A stretch of DNA of 64,000 nucleotides from Acaryochloris sp. CCMEE 5410 (GCF_000238775.2 NZ_AFEJ02000002.1:186001-250000), one strand, 5' to 3'. Shown: positions 25,186 through 34,241, numbered from the stretch's first letter. Numbers and translations: made by a program. Notes: generated by a model not told the origin, from the sequence alone.

Positions 25186-26346
25186 TTAATTGTTGGACTC
25201 TTGTGGCAAACTAATCGAAAATTGAGCACCGCCTTCTGGCAAATTAGATGCCCACAGCCGACCCCGATGACGACAGACGATTTGCTGTGCGATCGCTAAT
25301 CCTAAACCTCGTCCCCCTTGCCGTCGTGAGTAATAAGGGGAAAACATGCAGCACAAATCTTCCGATGATAATCCCGGTCCTTGATCCCTGACCTCGATCA
25401 AGATTTCGGTTTGGAATCGCTGCCAAGTGAGCGTAATCCGACCTCCTTGGGGACTAAAATGCAGAGCATTACTCAGCAGATTGTCGAAAACCTGCAGCAT
25501 TTGCCAACGATCTATCCAAACGACCTCAGACATTTGTGGATAGCAAATTTCCATGCCCTGACTTTGCAGGTGGGGTTGAAGAGCGCGGATATTCTCCGCC
25601 ACCAAATCATGTAAATTACAGGGTTCAACAAGGGGGGAGTCCTCCTCTTCGTCATCCACCAAATCCTGGAGATGATGATGGAGTTGTTTAACGGCCTGTT
25701 GCAACGGTACTAGATAGTTCTGACCGTTTTGGGGGGTTGTTTTAACTTGCAACATGTCAGCATAAAGGGTGATGAGTGACAATGGCGTCCCCAATTGATG
25801 AGTGGTCTGGTGAAGATGCTGTTGTTTGGCTAAGAGCGCGGCTCGCTGTTGATTAAAGGCCAAATGCAGATCAAAATAGTCACTCATTAACAGAATTTGA
25901 CGTTCTATCCATTGCCGTTCCGACGTCGTTAACGGTGACTGGGAGACAAATAAAAGGGACTGCCCCTGCTGCTGACAAAGGCAGCTACTGTAGACTTGCC
26001 AGTCTTGATAAACCCAGTGTTGTAAACCGGGTTGGGTAGATACAAGAGCAAATTGAGAAAATAGATTCGGGGATGCTAGGAGATCCTTGAAAGAGGTGCG
26101 GTTGTGAGCAGCCGTGAGTACATCCTGCGGTACACAACCGTCTAACTCCATCTCAATCTTAAGCTGATGACCCAAACCCCGCCGTAAAATCCAAGCGATG
26201 GGGAGGGATAAATAATCAATAATTAAATCTAAAAAATCCTGGCAATGCCGATTTAAATCGATGGTTGAGAAGGATTGGCGACGGTCTGGAAGTTTTTCCA
26301 GTCCCAAAGACCCATTGCTTAGAGTTATGGGTTGATCAACCTGCAT
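25186..26346 (-). CDS. sensor histidine kinase at head of CIS arm
   Basis: 386 residues from ATG 26346. The first 190 residues form an input region without transmembrane helices (includes DFLDLIIDYLSLPIAWILRR). Then LHQTTHQLGTPLSLITLYADML (phospho-acceptor His), FDNLLSNALHFSPQGGRITLTW (N-box), IEVRDQGPGLSS and GGRGLGLAIAQQIV (ATP-lid glycines). A soluble kinase partnered with the NarL-type regulator downstream. The divergent spacer to the CIS structural operon is only about 770 bp. Confidence 0.88.
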   Translation of the reverse strand: MQVDQPITLSNGSLGLEKLPDRRQSFSTIDLNRHCQDFLDLIIDYLSLPIAWILRRGLGHQLKIEMELDGCVPQDVLTAAHNRTSFKDLLASPNLFSQFALVSTQPGLQHWVYQDWQVYSSCLCQQQGQSLLFVSQSPLTTSERQWIERQILLMSDYFDLHLAFNQQRAALLAKQQHLHQTTHQLGTPLSLITLYADMLQVKTTPQNGQNYLVPLQQAVKQLHHHLQDLVDDEEEDSPLVEPCNLHDLVAENIRALQPHLQSQGMEICYPQMSEVVWIDRWQMLQVFDNLLSNALHFSPQGGRITLTWQRFQTEILIEVRDQGPGLSSEDLCCMFSPYYSRRQGGRGLGLAIAQQIVCRHRGRLWASNLPEGGAQFSISLPQESNN

Positions 26347-27115
26347 AGCCGCCCCCCATCCCCATCCAAATATTATAAAAAACAATAAAACGAGTGAGCG
26401 CTTCTTTTATGATTGAAAATTTCACAATTGAAGCAAGGCTGGAGTGAGTTTTCTCCTCCATCACATATTCACACTTAGTAATAAATCTCATAACCAAACC
26501 ACTCGCACTCATAAATCAGCCTACGGCTTTCTATTCAAATTCCCCTCGGTATTTAGATTCTTTTAAGTCCCTTAAAAATGAGGCTAATCCTCCTGGTAAA
26601 TATTTAAAAATATGAGGATCTTGCTTTTGTATAAAACCGGTACAAAAGCGTTTGGAGAGTAGAATACCCAGTTATAGACTTTTTGGAATCAGTTTATTTT
26701 TATTCTAAAAAGGATAAAATTTGTGGCTTAACGACTCCTTCAGATAATCGTGAGAGATTGTTTATTGACAAAGTCCTTCATAGCAATAGTTCATTAGAGG
26801 TTATGGCATGGATAGGTCATTTGGGGGCTTAACTTTTTTAGTTTGGCATGAAGTAAAACTTAAAATGCTCCAGTTTTACCTCACTTTTTCCCAGAGATTA
26901 GTAAAGAAATATTTAGTTTTTTGATTTTTCTCAACTGGCATCGATAAAAGTCTTATTTACTTGAGTCTTTCAGTATTTCAGGGAAAAAACTTGTTCTAGG
27001 TGGCTATTGAATAAATGGTGCAGCCTAAGGAAGACAATAATTCCGACCTAAGTCTAATAACGATATATTTCGTAACTCCTTACTGTAGAGCTGTGCTTCC
27101 TCATGGCGCTCATTT
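26347..27115. other. divergent control region of the CIS locus
   Basis: About 770 AT-rich bases between the minus-strand two-component/effector arm and the plus-strand sheath/tube arm. I see no gene. Any promoters or regulator sites for both arms should be here. Confidence 0.5.
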
Positions 27116-27676
27116 ATGATTCCTGCTGTCACTCAAACCTTGGCAGAAATCCTGTCTGACGGAACGTCTTCCATCACGAAGGACCAAATATTTTTCAACC
27201 ACCCCAAAGTGGAACAGGAGATGGCAGTTGGGGTAAACCTTTACTGTTATGACGTTCGTGAAAGCTATCCTTGCCTCCCAACCGGTTTACCTGGAGAAGA
27301 AAAGTCTGTTCAGGATGTAGAAGCAAAACAGACCAAGCCCTTAAAGTGGTTTGATATTTCCTTCTTAGTTAGTGCCTGGGATTTTACTGCTTTAGGAGAG
27401 CAACATTTGCTTTCAGAAGTCCTGATGCTTTTATCCCGTTATTCGTTCTTACCCCTCGAATATTTATCTCCAGTTTTGCAAGGCTATGGCCGTTTGCCCA
27501 TGAGAGTTTCGACTGGACGATTAGGAGACCCGATCGAACTCTGGCATGCCTTGGGTGCTCCCCTGCGTCCGGCGCTACATGTCATCGTTACCATTCCGTT
27601 TCTTATATCTGATCGAGCGTCTACTAATCCCAACCCCAGTAGGAATCATTGGTGTGAAAGCACGCCTATAAAGTAG
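27116..27676 (+). CDS. DUF4255 (Pvc16-like) tail terminator
   Basis: 186 residues. A DUF4255-only protein: MIPAVTQTLAEILSDGTSSI, FFNHPKVEQEMAVGVNLYCYDVRES, KWFDISFLVSAWDFTALGEQHLLSEVLMLLSRYSFLP, with a Pro-rich tail. First gene of the structural arm, 40 nt before the sheath gene. It is likely the cap that ends the tube/sheath stack. Confidence 0.82.
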   Translation: MIPAVTQTLAEILSDGTSSITKDQIFFNHPKVEQEMAVGVNLYCYDVRESYPCLPTGLPGEEKSVQDVEAKQTKPLKWFDISFLVSAWDFTALGEQHLLSEVLMLLSRYSFLPLEYLSPVLQGYGRLPMRVSTGRLGDPIELWHALGAPLRPALHVIVTIPFLISDRASTNPNPSRNHWCESTPIK

Positions 27677-27716
27677 TTCAAATTCTTACCCCGTATTGAA
27701 TGGAGGAAGCTAGTCA

Positions 27717-29417
27717 ATGGCCCTGGATTATTTTGCCCCTGGCGTTTACGTCGAAGAAGTTGACCGAGGGAGTCGCCCCATCGAAGGTGTCAGTCTCAGT
27801 GTGGCCGGATTTATCGGTTTTACTGAAGACGTACGCGGAGATGCTGAATTGTTCCAGCCGATGATGATCACCAATTGGGATCAATATCGGGAATTCTTTG
27901 CCAAACCTGGCTCAGATGGGTTTACGGATTATGACGCCTACTTACCTTTCGCGGTTCAAGGCTGGTTTCTGAATGGGGGTGGGCGCTGCTGGGTAACGAG
28001 TATTGGCACCCAATTACCGGGCTCTGCTGCTCCAGATCCAGAAGAAGCCGGAACCTTATTACCCACCTTTAGTGGCCGACCTTCCTTAAAATTTAGCCTT
28101 AAACTTCCAGAAGATTCAGGGGATGCTCCTGCACTCCCCTCTGGAGATGCCCGCATACAAGTGGCTATCTTTGAGAGCACGCCCAAGCCAGTGGACGACG
28201 ATGAAGAGCCTCCGCTCAACTCTGGTGAATACTTTACCGTTGTCGTCAGGCAAGGGGGAGAACAGCTGGAGAAGTATGAACATCTGACCATGAATCCTGA
28301 TGTTGACACGGCTGTTGCGGACTATGTCGTTACAGCGTTGGAAGAGTCTGAATTCGTCGCAGTTGCGAACCTCTCCCAATCTGGCCAGGCCCTATCTCGT
28401 CGCCCAGCTAATGGCGCTTTTGAAATTACCCCTCCACCCCAAATCTCCACCCCTGAAAGATTTCCTCGTGATCTGCAAGGCCAGCGGGATGACCGAACCG
28501 GGATGCAAGGAATATTCGAGATTGATGAAGTGGCGATGATTGCCTGTCCTGACCTCATGCGTGCCTATCAAAATGGCCTGCTCGATCTAGATCAGGTTCA
28601 TGGGGTCATGGAAATGATGGTCAGCCTATGTGAGAATTCCTTCCCTGGACCTGCTTACCGGATGGCTGTCTTAGATCCCCCTCCTGTCAAAATTGGTAAA
28701 AATGACAATACCGCGGTTCCCCCAGAGCAACAGCGCCCCCAGCATGTCGCTCAGTGGCTCAATGAGTTTAATCGCCGCTCTATGTTCGGAGCCATCTATT
28801 ATCCCTGGATCAAAGTCGCAAATCCACGCAATGGTGGACGCCCCATCATGGTGCCACCCTGCGGGCATATGATGGGAATTTGGTGCCGGACAGATGAATC
28901 CAGAGGTGTGTTTAAAGCGCCTGCGAATGATACCCCAAGAGGCGTTATTGGTTTAGCCTATGAAACCAATATGCGGGAGCAGGAACTCTTAAACCCCAAA
29001 GGGATCAACTGTATTCGCAACTTTGCCAATTACAATCGTGGCTTTAAGGTTTGGGGTGCCCGCACTTTGGTGGAGCCTGATAACGTCCAATGGCGGTATA
29101 TCAGTGTCCGTCGTCTGATCAGCTATATCGAAAAATCCATTGAAATTGGCACCCAGTGGGTCGTTTTTGAGCCCAATGATCAGGATCTATGGGCACGGAT
29201 TACTCGAACCGTTAGCAATTTCCTAGAACGGCTTTGGCGAGAAGGAGCATTATTCGGCGCTTCTCCCTCCGAAGCATTCTATGTCAAATGCGATGGTGAA
29301 TTGAATACCAATGAAACCATTATGCTAGGTCGTCTTTATGTCGAAGTAGGAGTTTGTCCGGTTCGGCCAGCGGAATTCGTGATCTTCCGCATCAGCCAGT
29401 GGGCTCCAAATCAATAA
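27717..29417 (+). CDS. contractile sheath protein
   Basis: 566 residues. Phage-tail-sheath family: start LDYFAPGVYVEEVDRGSRPIEGVSLSVAGFIGF, insertion domain around 110-220, then the conserved C-terminal core (ARTLVEPDNVQWRYISVRRLISYIEKSIEIGTQWVVFEPND, LWREGALFGASPSEAFYVKCDGELNTNE, EVGVCPVRPAEFVIFRISQW). It forms the contractile outer cylinder; N- and C-terminal strands link subunits. One sheath gene only, unlike the three of Photorhabdus PVCs. A strong hairpin follows the stop. Confidence 0.95.
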   Translation: MALDYFAPGVYVEEVDRGSRPIEGVSLSVAGFIGFTEDVRGDAELFQPMMITNWDQYREFFAKPGSDGFTDYDAYLPFAVQGWFLNGGGRCWVTSIGTQLPGSAAPDPEEAGTLLPTFSGRPSLKFSLKLPEDSGDAPALPSGDARIQVAIFESTPKPVDDDEEPPLNSGEYFTVVVRQGGEQLEKYEHLTMNPDVDTAVADYVVTALEESEFVAVANLSQSGQALSRRPANGAFEITPPPQISTPERFPRDLQGQRDDRTGMQGIFEIDEVAMIACPDLMRAYQNGLLDLDQVHGVMEMMVSLCENSFPGPAYRMAVLDPPPVKIGKNDNTAVPPEQQRPQHVAQWLNEFNRRSMFGAIYYPWIKVANPRNGGRPIMVPPCGHMMGIWCRTDESRGVFKAPANDTPRGVIGLAYETNMREQELLNPKGINCIRNFANYNRGFKVWGARTLVEPDNVQWRYISVRRLISYIEKSIEIGTQWVVFEPNDQDLWARITRTVSNFLERLWREGALFGASPSEAFYVKCDGELNTNETIMLGRLYVEVGVCPVRPAEFVIFRISQWAPNQ

Positions 29418-29422
29418 ATACC

Positions 29423-29459
29423 TTAGGGCAGAAAGCGGTGCTCTTGCTTTCTGCCCTAA
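29423..29459 (+). terminator. hairpin between sheath and tube genes
   Basis: A perfect 14-bp stem (29423-29436 with 29446-29459, 9-nt loop) just after the sheath stop. There is no clear T-run, so it may be an mRNA-stabilising or partial-termination structure that sets sheath/tube ratio. Confidence 0.55.
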
Positions 29460-29535
29460 AGCATATCCATTGGGATGGTAGCCCCTTTCAAACTCCATCG
29501 TTAATTTCATCGATCCCTGAACAAGGAGAATAGCT

Positions 29536-30036
29536 GTGGCGAGTGAACTGAATAAACCCATTGCCCCCAGTAGTTTCTATCTAGAAATTTCTGGTGTTGC
29601 GGATGGCGAAAAATCTGTATTCAAAAGCGTAAATATTCCCGATTACTCGCCTAAAGTCCAAGGGGGACAACAGGCAGTGGGGACCACGAAAGGAGGGAAA
29701 ACCGTTTGGCAAGTCAACTCCGCAGGTTTTGAAGGGCTATTCTCCTTTGACTGCATTTGCATTGCCAGTGGAGATGGCGATAGTACCAGTATGAATATGT
29801 ATAAATGGTTTGAGCAATGTCTACCCTCTTCCAGTGGTGGCAAAGGCAAGTGGGCCGATAACCAGAAAGAAGGCAGTATTACGGCCTACAACACAGATGG
29901 TGAAGAAGTGGCCAAATGGCAGTTTAGTGAAGCTTGGCCGTCTAAATATAAATGTGCAGACTTAGATGTTACTGCCGATAGCTATATCGAAGAGACCTAC
30001 ACCATCACTTGCGAGAAGTTTAACCGGACACAATAG
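29536..30036 (+). CDS. tail tube protein (gp19-like), paralog 1
   Basis: 166 residues from GTG 29536 with AAGGAG 7 nt before. gp19-type tube fold: SSFYLEISGVADGEKSVFKSVNIPDY, VGTTKGGKTVWQVNSAG, MNMYKWFEQCLP, GSITAYNTDGEEVAKWQFSEAWPSKYKCADLDVTADSYIEETYTITCEKF. Tube subunits stack as hexamers inside the sheath. The longer loop and high Ser/Gly content in the middle distinguish it from the next two paralogs. Confidence 0.9.
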   Translation: MASELNKPIAPSSFYLEISGVADGEKSVFKSVNIPDYSPKVQGGQQAVGTTKGGKTVWQVNSAGFEGLFSFDCICIASGDGDSTSMNMYKWFEQCLPSSSGGKGKWADNQKEGSITAYNTDGEEVAKWQFSEAWPSKYKCADLDVTADSYIEETYTITCEKFNRTQ

Positions 30037-30104
30037 TGCCGATTGCTTCTCATGGGATCTAGCACAACAGTCGTAATTATCAGGGATAAATTCGGAGATC
30101 CAAA

Positions 30105-30587
30105 ATGGTTCAGTATCTAGCCAATTCCAAGTTTTATTTTGAGATAGATGGAGTCACCTCTTTGACCCTTAAATCAATTAGTGGCCCTGAAATTGAGCTG
30201 GAAGTGGCAGGGGGGGATGCAGCTATTGGTGTGACCAAAGATGCTAAAACCCAGACTCAGGCGACGATTGGTGGTGTCAAATACAACAGCACCATCGCCC
30301 TCACCTACGTTGCAGGTAACGAGGGAGAGCAAAAGAAGCTTTCAGATTGGTACGATGACTGCCACCCAGACACATTTTCTGGAGGAGGCTCAAAAGCCAT
30401 GGAAGGCCGTAAAACCGGGTCTTTAGTCATTTATAACCCGGATGGCAAAGAAGCCATGCGCTTTAACTTCACGGATCTATTCCCTGGGGCGAAAAAACAG
30501 GTGGGTAGTCTATCAGTAGATAGTGGTGGACAACTAGCAGAAGACAATATTGATCTGTATTTCACTCAGGTCATCCGCAAAGTCTAA
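30105..30587 (+). CDS. tail tube protein (gp19-like), paralog 2
   Basis: 160 residues. ANSKFYFEIDGVTSLTLKSISGPEIELEVAGGDAAIGVTKDAKT, ALTYVAGNEGEQKKLSDWYDDCHP, TGSLVIYNPDGKEAMRFNFTDLFPGAKKQVGSLS, EDNIDLYFTQVIRKV. Similar length and order to the paralogs. In PVC-type systems Pvc1 and Pvc5 are two tube forms, one making the shaft and one the baseplate-proximal ring; which is which here cannot be told. Confidence 0.88.
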   Translation: MVQYLANSKFYFEIDGVTSLTLKSISGPEIELEVAGGDAAIGVTKDAKTQTQATIGGVKYNSTIALTYVAGNEGEQKKLSDWYDDCHPDTFSGGGSKAMEGRKTGSLVIYNPDGKEAMRFNFTDLFPGAKKQVGSLSVDSGGQLAEDNIDLYFTQVIRKV

Positions 30588-30622
30588 GTTCTATGCACAG
30601 TTCACTAGGGTAAACCGCTCCA

Positions 30623-31117
30623 ATGCCCGATCTACCAGAAATCCTTACACGGTCAAGATTTTATCTAGAACTGAAACTCGAGGGAAGTCAAGATTCAGTG
30701 GATGGAATATTTATGGAATGTAGTGGATTTCAATCCTCCCAGGAAGTGATTGAAGTGGTAGAGGTGACCCCCCAACTCTGGGGAAAACAGGGAAAAACGA
30801 AAGGTCGCAACATCCGCACCAAGATCCCTGGCAATGCCACTTACTCTAACCTCACCTTAAAGCGGGGTTTGATGTCTTCCATGACCCTATGGAACTGGTT
30901 ACAAAAGGTGCAAGACGGGGACTGGGCCGAGCAGCGCCGTGAAGGTGCATTGGTGATTTATAACCAAGGGGCGAAGGAACAGTGCCGGTTAGAATTTCAG
31001 GGAGCCTGGCCTGTTAGCTACAAAATTTCTGATCTAGATGTCAAAAGTGGGGAACATAACATTGAAGAGGTGGAGATTACGGTTGAATCCGTCAAGCGAG
31101 TAGAGGTAACGGCATAG
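30623..31117 (+). CDS. tail tube protein (gp19-like), paralog 3
   Basis: 164 residues. RSRFYLELKLEGSQDSVDGIFMECSGFQSSQEVIEVVEVTP, YSNLTLKRGLMSSMTLWNWL, EGALVIYNQGAKEQCRLEFQGAWPVSYKISDLDVKSGEHNIEEVEITVESVKRVEV. The SGFQSSQEVIEVVEVTP / LTLKRGL pattern is typical of the baseplate-proximal tube initiator type (Pvc5-like). The next gene starts 2 nt after its stop. Confidence 0.88.
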   Translation: MPDLPEILTRSRFYLELKLEGSQDSVDGIFMECSGFQSSQEVIEVVEVTPQLWGKQGKTKGRNIRTKIPGNATYSNLTLKRGLMSSMTLWNWLQKVQDGDWAEQRREGALVIYNQGAKEQCRLEFQGAWPVSYKISDLDVKSGEHNIEEVEITVESVKRVEVTA

Positions 31118-31118
31118 T

Positions 31119-31538
31119 ATGCAACTGAGTAATAATTTAGGGCTAGCACCTCCCCCTGAGGCTCCTCAACCGATAACAGAGCCTCAAACCATTATGGGTT
31201 CGGTGCAAACAGAGTTTGAATTTGAATTGCCCAAAGGCTACCTCGATACGGCAGGGAATTTACACCGAAAGGGAATTATGCGCTTATCCAGGGCCATGGA
31301 TGAGATTGTGCCCATGCGCGATCCACGGGTAAAAGCCAATCCAGCCTATGCTACGGTCATTATTCTGTCTCGGGTGATCACTCGTTTGGGAGCCCTAGAC
31401 TCAGTCAGCCCCAATATTATCGAAGGTCTGTTTGCCTGTGACCTCAGCTATCTTCAGAAGTTCTATCGACTCATCAATGAACTTGAAGATGGCGCAGAAG
31501 CTGAAACCCCTTCGTCTCCTGAAACCCAAGGATCCTAA
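31119..31538 (+). CDS. tail-assembly-like small protein, copy 1
   Basis: 139 residues. Core: TEFEFELPKGYLDTAGNLHRKGIMRLSRAMDEIVPMRDPRVKANPAYATVIILSRVITRLGALDSVSPNIIEGLFACDLSYLQKFYRLINELED. The same core recurs in the next gene. The shape (short beta part, then helices ending in LxxxDxxYLQxxYxxLN) recalls phage tail-assembly chaperones encoded just after tube genes; the match is by eye. The N-terminal 40 residues are Pro-rich. Confidence 0.7.
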   Translation: MQLSNNLGLAPPPEAPQPITEPQTIMGSVQTEFEFELPKGYLDTAGNLHRKGIMRLSRAMDEIVPMRDPRVKANPAYATVIILSRVITRLGALDSVSPNIIEGLFACDLSYLQKFYRLINELEDGAEAETPSSPETQGS

Positions 31539-31558
31539 CCCTTACTAATCTATTCAGA

Positions 31559-31891
31559 ATGAACGACTCTTCAACCTACGTGTTTACTTTGCCCAAAGGG
31601 TTACTGGATGATCAAGGAACCCTCCATCGTCAAGGAGGGCTACGTCTGGCCACGGGGCATGATGAGATCAAAAGTCAGCGAGATCCGCGAGTTCAAGACA
31701 ATCCCCACTATGGAGCTTTGGTTCTGTTAACCCAGGCCATTACTTTTTTAGGACGCTTTCAGACCGTTACGCCCCTTCATTTAGAGCAATTATTTCTGAC
31801 GGACTTTCTTTACCTGCAAGAGGTTTACGTCGATCTCACCCATTCCTACGGAGGCCCGATTGAACTGGGGGAGCACTGGGCTACCCCCTAG
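31559..31891 (+). CDS. tail-assembly-like small protein, copy 2
   Basis: 110 residues, paralog of the previous gene: TLPKGLLDDQGTLHRQGGLRLATGHDEIKSQRDPRVQDNPHYGALVLLTQAITFLGRFQTVTPLHLEQLFLTDFLYLQEVYVDL. Its 3' end overlaps the DUF6760-type frame, and its last codons are ACC CCC TAG. Slipping back one base on CCC would continue into that frame, as in the G/GT arrangement of phage tail chaperones. Confidence 0.72.
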   Translation: MNDSSTYVFTLPKGLLDDQGTLHRQGGLRLATGHDEIKSQRDPRVQDNPHYGALVLLTQAITFLGRFQTVTPLHLEQLFLTDFLYLQEVYVDLTHSYGGPIELGEHWATP

Positions 31892-32016
31892 ATAAACTCT
31901 ATGAGGAGGTAGCCTATATCGCTTATCACTTTCACTGGTCCCGGAATGACATTCTGCTCATGGACCATGGAGAACGGTTGCAGTGGATTCGAGAGATTGA
32001 GCGGTTAGTTGGCTAG
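31876..32016 (+). CDS. DUF6760-type small CIS protein (non-standard start or frameshift product)
   Basis: The frame GYPLDKLYEEVAYIAYHFHW then SRNDILLMDHGERLQWIREI... ends at TAG 32014. It matches the small CIS protein family (DUF6760) that begins about M-x-GYP. No ATG, GTG or TTG lies between the in-frame stop at 31861 and GYP; the codon before GYP is CTG (31876), with GGGGGAG just upstream. Either CTG starts it, or it is made by -1 slippage from the previous gene at CCC TAG. About 46 residues if CTG is the start. Confidence 0.65.
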   Translation: MGYPLDKLYEEVAYIAYHFHWSRNDILLMDHGERLQWIREIERLVG

Positions 32017-32045
32017 GTTTTTTCAGCATATGGTCAATATGAATC

Positions 32046-34241
32046 ATGATCCCTAAGCCCCCCTACCCTCAATATGCCTGCCCACAAGGAAACCCTTTAA
32101 CCTGCACTGAAGATTCAGAAAAGGGAAGTTGCTCAGTTTGTCATTTTCCAGGAATTCTCTCGGCCAAAACCAAAATAAACGGCCAAAATCAATATGAAAT
32201 TGTTGATTTTTTAGGCCAGCGAGGAAACGGCCGCTTATATAAGGCAACCAATCTTTCCGATCAAAGCGCCTGTGTCTTGAAAGAATATGTGCTTCCACAG
32301 CAGACTTTTAATTCTAGTCAAATGGCTGAGCGGAGAGAAGCATTTATTCAAAGATCAGGCATTAGCTTAGCAGATGGTCGCACCCAGAACTTTCGGTTAG
32401 TGATGCCTTTAGAGGCCATTCCATCTCCCCTGTCTTCATCTGAACGGTATTTCCTGGTATACGGCGGTGAGTATACCCATACCACTTCTCTAAAGCAGTT
32501 CCTCGATCACCAATCTCCTCTATCAGTTGCGACAATCCGAAATATTTTGTCTCAGATTCTGCAAAGTTTGGAATTTATGCACCAACAGCAATTCCGATGG
32601 ATCTCAGGTCAGGTGCAAGCAGGTCTTCTCCATGGCAATCTCAATTTAGATAGCGTGTTAGTTGCTGAGAAAAATCCAGGACTACTGGTGTATCTCTGTG
32701 ATTTTTATTTTTGGGAGTCTCTGTTTACGTCTCCTTTCGCGCCGCAATGCCGACCTGCGATCGCACAGGATTTACAGGCCGTTGGAACAATCGCTGAGTA
32801 TTTAACTACAGCATCCAAAGACATACAGCCACCTTTAGACGCAACTCAAATAGAGAGCCAGAGTAGATCTGATCTTCCCCTAGCAGATCAACAATTTATT
32901 CAGCGCTTAACTGGAGAATCAGACCCGCCATTTGAAACTTCAGAACAGGCGCGGCAAGCACTTTTAAGCTTGCCTCCTGTTCCTCCGTTAGACAGACCAT
33001 TTTCTCCAGTCGCGGCGCAAAAAACGATCCCCACTCATCCATTTCGCTGGTGGATGGGATTAATCCTTGTTTACTTCTTCATAGGCAGTGTAGGTATAGG
33101 GTGGCTATACCTCAGAAATCAAACTAAACACTCACTTGTTACAGAGCATATCCCTTGTTGTATCGATCAAGTTGCCAATGTGCCGACAGGTCCTGTCCAA
33201 TTCTTAGCTGAGAAACAAGGGACCTGGGATTTCCTTTATACTCAACCCCACCTGCTAAAACGGGATACAACCCTGCAACGGGAATTAAATCAGGCTCAAG
33301 CCCTACTTCAATCTTGGCAATATCAGCCCCTGTCCGTATCCCAAGATATGTTGGTCGCTAATCCACCTGGAGCCTATGGACAGAAAGTGATGGACTTGCT
33401 CAATGGAGATTCAGCAAACTTTATCATCACCAACCATGCTGATGATATTGATCCATCCTTTGGCGTTAAACCCTTTGCCTATAACGGCATTGCTGTCTTT
33501 GTTGCCTTTGGCTATGCCCAGCGAGAGAATAGCCTACCCCGAAGATTAAAGGGCAAAATTACCTTGCAGCAGTTACGAGGTTTATATACTGGCAAAATCA
33601 AGAATTGGCGGGAGTTAGGCGGCCCTAATCGTCCAGTTAAAGTATATTTCCCCAATCAGGATGGACTGCTGCGCATCTTCGAGCGTAAAGTTTTGGTGGA
33701 CGAATCTAGCATTACAGCTTTCCGGGAACAGATAGCTATTCAGACTCAACCATCTAGGCGTATATCGGACCAAACCTGTGTGGGTTCCTTTTGCGGTTTT
33801 ACCAGCACCACTTTGCAACTCCGATCCGTGATTGAAGACTTTGAAGATCGAGACGCCTTCAGCATTGGGTTCGATGAGTTAAACAAAGTCGTGAATCAAT
33901 GTTCTGTCTATCCCTTAGCTCTGGCAGAAAAGGGGAAGTCTGCTATTTCCCCATTCCGGCTAAATAATAATCGCCCTGTTACGCCTACGACGGACTTATG
34001 TAATTCCAAAGCCAGTTATTCCGTCAATAATCAGGCACTTCAGAACCAAACTTATCCCCTCACTTTTTCCCTGAATGTGGTTTATGCTCGCGATAATCGA
34101 CGTCAACCGGCTGGACAAACCTTTGCCAATATTCTCAAAACCCAAGAAACCCAATGTTGGCTCCAGCAAATTGGACTAGTTCCCCTCCGCAAGATTTCTG
34201 CAAAATCCGAATGTCAGGCGAAACCCAAGACAAAACCCTAG
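32046..34241 (+). CDS. zinc-ribbon / degenerate kinase / TM / PstS-like fusion
   Basis: 731 residues. Order: zinc-ribbon-like N-terminus (CPQGNPLTCTEDSEKGSCSVC); protein-kinase fold (about 50-310) with YEIVDFLGQRGNGRLYKA (P-loop), VLKEY (VAIK Lys), but HGNLNLDSVLV in place of HRDLKPxN and CDFYFWES in place of DFG, so catalytic Asp is lost; TM helix (WWMGLILVYFFIGSVGIGWLYL, about 345); then an outside PstS-type binding domain (FAYNGIAVFVAFG, ITLQQLRGLYTGKIKNWRELGGPNRPVKVYFPN). This suggests a receptor that senses a ligand outside and signals through a pseudokinase. It directly follows the CIS structural genes. Confidence 0.8.
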   Translation: MIPKPPYPQYACPQGNPLTCTEDSEKGSCSVCHFPGILSAKTKINGQNQYEIVDFLGQRGNGRLYKATNLSDQSACVLKEYVLPQQTFNSSQMAERREAFIQRSGISLADGRTQNFRLVMPLEAIPSPLSSSERYFLVYGGEYTHTTSLKQFLDHQSPLSVATIRNILSQILQSLEFMHQQQFRWISGQVQAGLLHGNLNLDSVLVAEKNPGLLVYLCDFYFWESLFTSPFAPQCRPAIAQDLQAVGTIAEYLTTASKDIQPPLDATQIESQSRSDLPLADQQFIQRLTGESDPPFETSEQARQALLSLPPVPPLDRPFSPVAAQKTIPTHPFRWWMGLILVYFFIGSVGIGWLYLRNQTKHSLVTEHIPCCIDQVANVPTGPVQFLAEKQGTWDFLYTQPHLLKRDTTLQRELNQAQALLQSWQYQPLSVSQDMLVANPPGAYGQKVMDLLNGDSANFIITNHADDIDPSFGVKPFAYNGIAVFVAFGYAQRENSLPRRLKGKITLQQLRGLYTGKIKNWRELGGPNRPVKVYFPNQDGLLRIFERKVLVDESSITAFREQIAIQTQPSRRISDQTCVGSFCGFTSTTLQLRSVIEDFEDRDAFSIGFDELNKVVNQCSVYPLALAEKGKSAISPFRLNNNRPVTPTTDLCNSKASYSVNNQALQNQTYPLTFSLNVVYARDNRRQPAGQTFANILKTQETQCWLQQIGLVPLRKISAKSECQAKPKTKP

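Noticed and set aside
26347-32016. Prophage
   Set aside because: Sheath and tube genes occur without capsid, terminase, portal, integrase or lysis genes, and with DUF4255, DUF6760 and CIS-type ATPase; this is a CIS.
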